A stretch of 64,000 nt of DNA from Desulforadius tongensis (GTDB lineage: Bacteria; Bacillota; Desulfotomaculia; Desulfotomaculales; Desulfohalotomaculaceae). Positions 59,371 to 64,000 of this stretch are shown in pieces. How positions within the stretch are numbered: the first letter of the stretch is position 1; each line of letters starts with the position of its first letter. A program made the translations under genes and the position numbers. Under the pieces are notes generated by a model. That model was not told where the DNA came from and ran no database searches. It was given only the letters and a program-made list of their open reading frames with translations. The stretch is taken from positions 1 through 64,000 of the forward strand of contig NZ_JAFBCW010000004.1 of the NCBI RefSeq assembly GCF_016907915.1, given 5' to 3'.

Positions 59371-60354
59371 TCAATCTTCCGTTAATTCGTCATAAGCATT
59401 TATCACATCTTCAACTGTGATAGTCATTAAATCTTCCCTGCTTATTTTGGGCAAATTCATGTTTAACAAGCGCACTGCCTGCAATCTCATGGCCCTTTCA
59501 ATAAGGTTTCTCACCATCCTGGCATTGCCGCTGTTCATGTGCTGGCTGGCCCTGTTTTTTATTAATGTACGCAGCTGAGCCTTTGCATCAGCGGTTAACT
59601 TATACTGCCTTTCATCCAGCATAACCTTTGCTATTTCCATCAGTTCCTGAATTGTGTAGTCCGGGAACGTAATATGGATGGGAAACCTGGAGCGCAAACC
59701 CGGGTTGGTTTCTATGAAACACTCCATTTCGTGCTTATACCCGGCTAAAATTATTATCAAATTATCCTTGTAGTCTTCCATGGCCTTAACCATACAGTCA
59801 ATTGCTTCTTTGCCAAAGTCTTTATCTCCACCCCTGGCCAGGGAGTATGCCTCATCGATAAACAAAATTCCCCCCAGCGCCTTCTTTATCTGGTCCCTGG
59901 TTCTTTTAGCGGTATGCCCAATGTACTCACCAACTAAATCAGCCCGCTCCACCTCAATTATGTGGCCTTTATTTAACACGCCCATCTCCTTAAACAGTTG
60001 TCCCAACAGGCGGGCCATAGTTGTTTTCCCGGTACCGGGATTACCTTTAAACACCATATGTAAAACCATTGGTTCATAAGCCAGTTTTTCCCGGTGGCGA
60101 AGCTTTTGTATTTCTATAAAAGCATGTAATTCATTAATTAACTTTTTGACACTTTTCAATCCCACCAGTTTATTTATTTCTGCCATAATTTCTTGCACAC
60201 CTTTTTCAGGTGTTTGTTCATTAAATACTGATGGGGAATCGTTATTCTTTTTTACGGAATATATGGGTTTCCGGCGAAAATGACTGGGCTTTTTCGGGGA
60301 TTCATTTTTTTCAGCCCTTTCATGGTTATGCCACATTCTAATTTTCACCAACAC
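59371..60354 (-). CDS. spoVK: SpoVK-type AAA+ ATPase
   Basis: 327 aa. A basic N-terminal segment precedes a CbxX/CfxQ-type AAA+ domain: Walker A GNPGTGKTT, Walker B GGILFIDEAYSLARGG, sensor ILAGYKHEMECFIETNPGLRSRF and the C-terminal lid with NARMVRNLIERAM. SpoVK is needed for late spore maturation in Bacillus, and its place between hfq/miaA and the ynbB-type gene matches Firmicutes order. GTG 60354 follows GAGG. Confidence 0.9.
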   Translation of the reverse strand: MLVKIRMWHNHERAEKNESPKKPSHFRRKPIYSVKKNNDSPSVFNEQTPEKGVQEIMAEINKLVGLKSVKKLINELHAFIEIQKLRHREKLAYEPMVLHMVFKGNPGTGKTTMARLLGQLFKEMGVLNKGHIIEVERADLVGEYIGHTAKRTRDQIKKALGGILFIDEAYSLARGGDKDFGKEAIDCMVKAMEDYKDNLIIILAGYKHEMECFIETNPGLRSRFPIHITFPDYTIQELMEIAKVMLDERQYKLTADAKAQLRTLIKNRASQHMNSGNARMVRNLIERAMRLQAVRLLNMNLPKISREDLMTITVEDVINAYDELTED

Positions 60355-60421
60355 CTGTCACCTCGCGGACTTTAAATCTCTTTTAATGTATACGCCCGCG
60401 CCGGTGATTAGTGAACCAAAA

Positions 60422-60466
60422 AAGAAGACCTCTTCACCGCCGGGTGGAGAGGTTAACCATCTTCTT
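60422..60466 (-). terminator. Hairpin between hfq and the spoVK-type gene
   Basis: AAGAAGA-CCTCTTCACC (60422-60438) pairs with GGTGGAGAGG (60443-60452) and TCTTCTT (60460-60466), one wobble; T runs on both sides. Confidence 0.65.
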
Positions 60467-60507
60467 AAAACCGGGTTTTCTTACTGTAAACGTAAAATTA
60501 CCACCAA

Positions 60508-60771
60508 CTATATTGTTTTGGCCTCACTGGTTATATTCTTAGCATCAGTCATTGGTGTATTAACCGGTTTCAATGGACTGATAGTGGAAATGGCATGCTT
60601 GTATACCATCATTTGCTTACCTTCACTTTCCATGATTACTGTAAAGTTGTCAAACCCCCGCACCAATCCCTTGAGCTGGAAACCGTTGATGAGAAACATG
60701 GTAATGGGGATACTTTCCTTTCTAACTTGATTTAAAAATGCATCTTGCAAATTAATCTGCGGTTTCGTCAT
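60508..60771 (-). CDS. hfq: RNA chaperone Hfq
   Basis: 87 aa. The Sm1 motif ([35 protein letters not shown]) and the Sm2 motif YKHAISTI are both present. It forms a hexamer that helps small RNAs pair with mRNAs. GGAGGG precedes ATG 60771. It follows miaA by 37 bases as in many bacteria. Confidence 0.97.
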   Translation of the reverse strand: MTKPQINLQDAFLNQVRKESIPITMFLINGFQLKGLVRGFDNFTVIMESEGKQMMVYKHAISTISPLKPVNTPMTDAKNITSEAKTI

Positions 60772-60808
60772 CGGAGTCCCTCCGTTTTTCTTTATTTTTT
60801 CCATTATT

Positions 60809-61759
60809 TCACTTCGACATTACTAAAAAGTTTTCCTGCCAGGCATTAATAATTTTACTTACAACTTTTGATATACTATCATAATTATGCATGTCAATCC
60901 AATATATGCGTGGATCTCTTTTAAACCAAGTAAACTGCCGTTTTGCAAACCTGCGGGTATCCCTTTTTATTAACTCAGCGGCCCGGTCCAGGGATATTTC
61001 TCCGGCCAGGTATGAAGCAATTTCTTTATATCCCAAACCCTGCATAGATGTGTGAGAACGTTTAACCCCCTGCTGTATTAAAGACTTAACTTCTTCCACT
61101 AAACCCATTTCTAACATTTTTTCCACCCGCTGTTCTATCCGCCTGTACAGCAGTTCACGGGGCATGGTAAGGCCAAATATTTTTATCTGGTACTTGGAAT
61201 TGCTTTGATAGCCGGCTTTCTGCATACCGGAAAAGGGTTTACCGGTAAGTTTGTATACCTCCAGGGCCCGGATAACCCGGCGCACATTATTGGGGTGAAT
61301 GTTTTCCGCTGCTGCCGGATCCACCGCCGCCAGCTGGCGGTGCAGCCACAAATTCCCTTTTTCCCGGGCTGCATTTTGCAGTTCCTGGCGGAGTTTTTGA
61401 TCCTCCTTCGGGCTGTCAAAGTGGTATTCATCCAGCACTGCCCGAACATACAGACCTGTTCCCCCTACCAGTAGAGGTAGTTTCCCCCTATTATGTATTC
61501 CGGCAATTATTCTTTCCGCTTCTCTTTGGTATAGAGCCACATTATATTCTTCCCAGGGCATAACCACATCAATCATATGGTGAGGGACACCCCGCCGTTC
61601 CTCAATGGTGGGTTTGGCGGTACCGATATCCATACCCTTATATACCAGCATGGAATCAGCTGATACAACCTCACCGTTTAGTCTCAAGGCCAATTGTACC
61701 CCTACTTCGGTTTTACCGATGGCAGTGGGGCCCACTATGGCCAGCAGCGGCTTTTTCAA
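60809..61759 (-). CDS. miaA: tRNA dimethylallyltransferase
   Basis: 316 aa. It adds dimethylallyl to A37 of tRNAs that read U-starting codons. P-loop [51 protein letters not shown] and [15 protein letters not shown] are diagnostic. TTG 61759 follows GGGAGGG and overlaps the upstream stop (TTGA). Confidence 0.96.
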   Translation of the reverse strand: MKKPLLAIVGPTAIGKTEVGVQLALRLNGEVVSADSMLVYKGMDIGTAKPTIEERRGVPHHMIDVVMPWEEYNVALYQREAERIIAGIHNRGKLPLLVGGTGLYVRAVLDEYHFDSPKEDQKLRQELQNAAREKGNLWLHRQLAAVDPAAAENIHPNNVRRVIRALEVYKLTGKPFSGMQKAGYQSNSKYQIKIFGLTMPRELLYRRIEQRVEKMLEMGLVEEVKSLIQQGVKRSHTSMQGLGYKEIASYLAGEISLDRAAELIKRDTRRFAKRQFTWFKRDPRIYWIDMHNYDSISKVVSKIINAWQENFLVMSK

Positions 61760-62553
61760 TTGTTATCCCTCCCCACTACAATAACCCCATAGGCAATGGG
61801 TGATTTTTTTCCGCCAACCACTTGCTCGCACCCCAGCCTCTCAAATTCTTCACTATTATATCTTTCTTTTATTACCACTCTTTTTCTGGCCACCCGGCAC
61901 GCTTCTTCAACAGAGTCCACCGCCAGGGGATCATGATTGGCCAGTTTTCTCAGCGGCACCATGCCCGCAGACTTGTAAACGGGGTTGCGGAACATGGGAT
62001 CGAAATAAACAACATCAAAACTGTTGTCCGGTAAATTCTTAAGGTACTTTTTGTGGTCGGTGTTGATTATATTGATTCCTTTAACCGCCTTGACCAGTGT
62101 TGGGCTGGGGTTTTGGAAACGTTCAATACCGTCTTTTACCACATAGGCCATTAAGGGATTGATTTCCAACCCTGTAACCCGCCCACTGCCACCGGTGACA
62201 TAGTTTGCCACCACAGCATCAGAACCTAATCCCAGCGTACAGTCTAACACACTGTCCCCGTAATTCAGGTTCATAGCACTAATCATTTGATCAGTATGCC
62301 CGTTTTTTAACTGCTTAATACGTAATTTTGCCATTCCTGGATGAAAAAAGAATTCCTCGCCCTTTATATAAACGGACAGCCTGTTTTTAGACACCACCAG
62401 TATACCGCTGCCGGAATATTGGGATTCTAAATCAGGTAACGACATGCCGTTCCTGGGAACATAATTTATATTTAGTTCTGCCGCAATTTTTTTTGCCCTG
62501 ATGATCATTTCTTTTGATGCATTCAAAGAAGTGGTTACCATTTGATTTGTCAT
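61756..62553 (-). CDS. Class I SAM-dependent methyltransferase, RsmJ-like
   Basis: 265 aa. The Rossmann part has DSVLDCTLGLGSDAVVANYV (SAM loop), VTGLEINPLMAYVV and the DVVYFDPMF catalytic segment, as in the RsmJ/DUF548 rRNA methyltransferases. The N-terminal part (RAKKIAAELNINYVPRNG) also fits that group. Target RNA or other substrate not proven. ATG 62553 overlaps the mutL stop (ATGA) and is preceded by AGAGGT, so the gene is coupled to mutL. Confidence 0.85.
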   Translation of the reverse strand: MTNQMVTTSLNASKEMIIRAKKIAAELNINYVPRNGMSLPDLESQYSGSGILVVSKNRLSVYIKGEEFFFHPGMAKLRIKQLKNGHTDQMISAMNLNYGDSVLDCTLGLGSDAVVANYVTGGSGRVTGLEINPLMAYVVKDGIERFQNPSPTLVKAVKGINIINTDHKKYLKNLPDNSFDVVYFDPMFRNPVYKSAGMVPLRKLANHDPLAVDSVEEACRVARKRVVIKERYNSEEFERLGCEQVVGGKKSPIAYGVIVVGRDNN

Positions 62554-64000
62554 CTTTGAAACCTCTTTGCCAGTTCTTCGAAAGTTAAATTTATTATTGT
62601 CGGCCTCCCATGGGGGCAGGTATATGGATTTTCCGCTTCCCTCATCTGCTGCAGTAAAGTTTCCATTTCTTGATGGGATAATTTTTGCCCGGATTTGATA
62701 GCACTGCGGCATGCTAATTTTGCTGCCAGCAGGTGATAGAAGTCACTGCTTCTGGTTTCCAGCAGGTCATAAAAAAACTTCGCCTCTTCTCCCTGGGGAA
62801 AGCCCATTGGTACACCCCGCAGCATATAATTGCGGCCGCCAAAATGCTCTATTATAAAACCCAGCTGCCGAAATGTAAGAATATTTTCCGTCAGCACCTG
62901 GGCTTCATGGTAATTCAATTCTAATACCACTGGAACCAGCAGCATTTGACTATTATGCCCGCTGTTATTTCCTTTTGTATAACGCTCATAAAGAACCCGT
63001 TCATGGGCGGCATGCTGATCTATAATATACAGCCCTTTGGGGCCCTGGGCCAGTATATATGTGGGAAGCAGCTGCCCCAGGGGCAGCAGTTCCGGAAAAC
63101 TTTGCTGCTGGTAGCTTTCCCCTGCTTCTTTAAACATTTGCTTAGAAGCATGTTCAACCTGTAAACTTTCTTGATCATCTTTTAAAACAGGTTGTTGAAC
63201 CGGTTTTGGGGATGACTTTTCCCGCTGCCGGTGAGGGCTGGATGCTTCTCCTGTCCATTTATTAGCAGGTGGGCTTGTTTTTAACTGCAGGCCCAGCTGT
63301 AATTCAGTTTGTTCAGCACTTCCAGCGTCAGATGAATGATGATGCTTGCTTTTTAACGGTTGTTCAATAACAGGTACTATCTTTGGTGTACGAAGAGCCC
63401 TTTGGACAGCAGAAACTATCAGTTTGTAAAGTTCCCGTTCCTTATCAATACGCACTTCCATTTTGGCAGGGTGTACATTGACATCAACCATACCGGGAAC
63501 CAGTTCTATTTTCAATACGGCCAGCGGGTGTCTTTTGGAAGACAATAAGGTGTGGTACCCTTCCTGCAGAGCATCGGACACCACCCGGCTTTTAACGTAT
63601 CTGCCGTTTATAAGTATTGTTTGATACGACCTGGTGGCCCGGTTTAGTTCCGGCTTGCTCACGTAACCGCTGATGTGTATACCGATACCTTGACCTTCAA
63701 TGGGTATCATTTTTTTGGCCACTTGGATTCCGTTAACCGCTGCAATGGTGTCTATTAACTTATCATTACCCGGCGTTTCAAGCAAAATACGGTTTTGTGA
63801 AGTAAACTTAAAACTTACATCCGGTCTGGATAATGCCAGCCTGGCCACTAAATCACTAATCAATCCCGCTTCCGCAGAGGGTCTTTTTAAATGTTTTTTT
63901 CTGGCCGGTGTGTTGTAAAACAGATCCTGTACCGTTATCTTAGTACCAGGGGGACAGCCGGCAGGAGCCTGGTCAGTTATATTCCCGCCTTCTACCTGTA
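62550..64000 (-). CDS. mutL: DNA mismatch repair protein MutL (5' end beyond the window)
   Basis: Partial: about 480 C-terminal residues, reading frame open to the window end. Upstream of the first in-window ATG the frame continues with QDLFYNTPARKKHLKR, the conserved end of the GHKL ATPase domain, so the true start is outside. Then come the transducer domain (ILINGRYVKSRVV; MVDVNVHPAKMEVR), a Gln/Ser/Pro-rich linker and a C-terminal endonuclease domain with DQHAAHERVLYERY, ACRSAIKSG and CPHGRPT. These endonuclease motifs mark a nicking-type MutL, as in bacteria lacking MutH. Confidence 0.96.
   Translation of the reverse strand, partial: QVEGGNITDQAPAGCPPGTKITVQDLFYNTPARKKHLKRPSAEAGLISDLVARLALSRPDVSFKFTSQNRILLETPGNDKLIDTIAAVNGIQVAKKMIPIEGQGIGIHISGYVSKPELNRATRSYQTILINGRYVKSRVVSDALQEGYHTLLSSKRHPLAVLKIELVPGMVDVNVHPAKMEVRIDKERELYKLIVSAVQRALRTPKIVPVIEQPLKSKHHHSSDAGSAEQTELQLGLQLKTSPPANKWTGEASSPHRQREKSSPKPVQQPVLKDDQESLQVEHASKQMFKEAGESYQQQSFPELLPLGQLLPTYILAQGPKGLYIIDQHAAHERVLYERYTKGNNSGHNSQMLLVPVVLELNYHEAQVLTENILTFRQLGFIIEHFGGRNYMLRGVPMGFPQGEEAKFFYDLLETRSSDFYHLLAAKLACRSAIKSGQKLSHQEMETLLQQMREAENPYTCPHGRPTIINLTFEELAKRFQR

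Overview
The window looks like a chromosomal segment of a spore-forming, anaerobic, Gram-positive bacterium of the Clostridia, most like the Peptococcaceae (Desulfotomaculum / Pelotomaculum type). This is inferred from gene content, not from a database search. The clues are sporulation and germination genes (spoVK-type AAA+ ATPase, LysM-SleB hydrolase), many strong GGAGG ribosome sites, frequent TTG/GTG starts, an AT-leaning composition, indolepyruvate ferredoxin oxidoreductase, DMSO-reductase-family molybdoenzymes, and a fumarase / fumarate reductase / malic enzyme / malate dehydrogenase cluster.

Layout. 1-18.3 kb is mostly ordinary: the 3' end of a group II intron abutting tRNA-Trp, ddl, a UPF0182 membrane protein, comFB, a glycosyltransferase, a LysM-ferritin-like protein, a phosphate-binding lipoprotein with a Na/Pi cotransporter, tatA, a YgbA-type nitrosative-stress gene, a TauE-type exporter, a TPP riboswitch with thiC, a strong candidate structured RNA before an XRE regulator, a NapH-like membrane ferredoxin, and a heptad-repeat coiled-coil gene. 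18.4-22.4 kb is an iorA-iorB-paaK operon behind a leader with a terminator. 22.5-37.1 kb is a molybdenum region: a tyrosine recombinase; a polyferredoxin; a Tat-less molybdoenzyme with its Fe-S subunit and a PucR-type regulator; then a Tat-dependent DmsABC-like enzyme with its TorD chaperone and mobA / MoCF / moeA cofactor genes. 37.1-42.5 kb holds an ImmA-like protease, SleB, a Fur-znuCB zinc operon and a phospholipase-C-like protein.

42.6-52.9 kb is central C4 metabolism. Transcribed leftward are fumarase alpha and beta, the cytochrome b, flavoprotein and Fe-S subunits of succinate dehydrogenase / fumarate reductase, malic enzyme, malate dehydrogenase and then PEP carboxykinase. A sigma-54 (-24/-12) promoter lies before the fumarase genes, directly downstream of a PAS-containing sigma-54 activator gene. 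The cluster could interconvert pyruvate/PEP, malate, fumarate and succinate, for fumarate respiration or, run in reverse, succinate oxidation.

53-58 kb: lexA with an SOS box is followed by an insertion of about 3.7 kb bounded by IS3-type ends. The insertion splits what was a terminator hairpin between lexA and a convergent MerR gene. Inside are remnants of IS3 OrfA and OrfB, an IS256 transposase fragment, and a decayed tandem duplication of a secreted protein and a lipoprotein. 58-64 kb is a conserved block read leftward: mutL (cut by the window end), an RsmJ-like methyltransferase, miaA, hfq, a spoVK-type gene and a methionine gamma-lyase-family gene.

The most notable observations are the candidate structured RNA at about 15.7-15.95 kb, the sigma-54-controlled C4 operon with an apparent ATT-initiated fumarase alpha gene, the nested IS3 island in a split terminator, and the leader before iorA.
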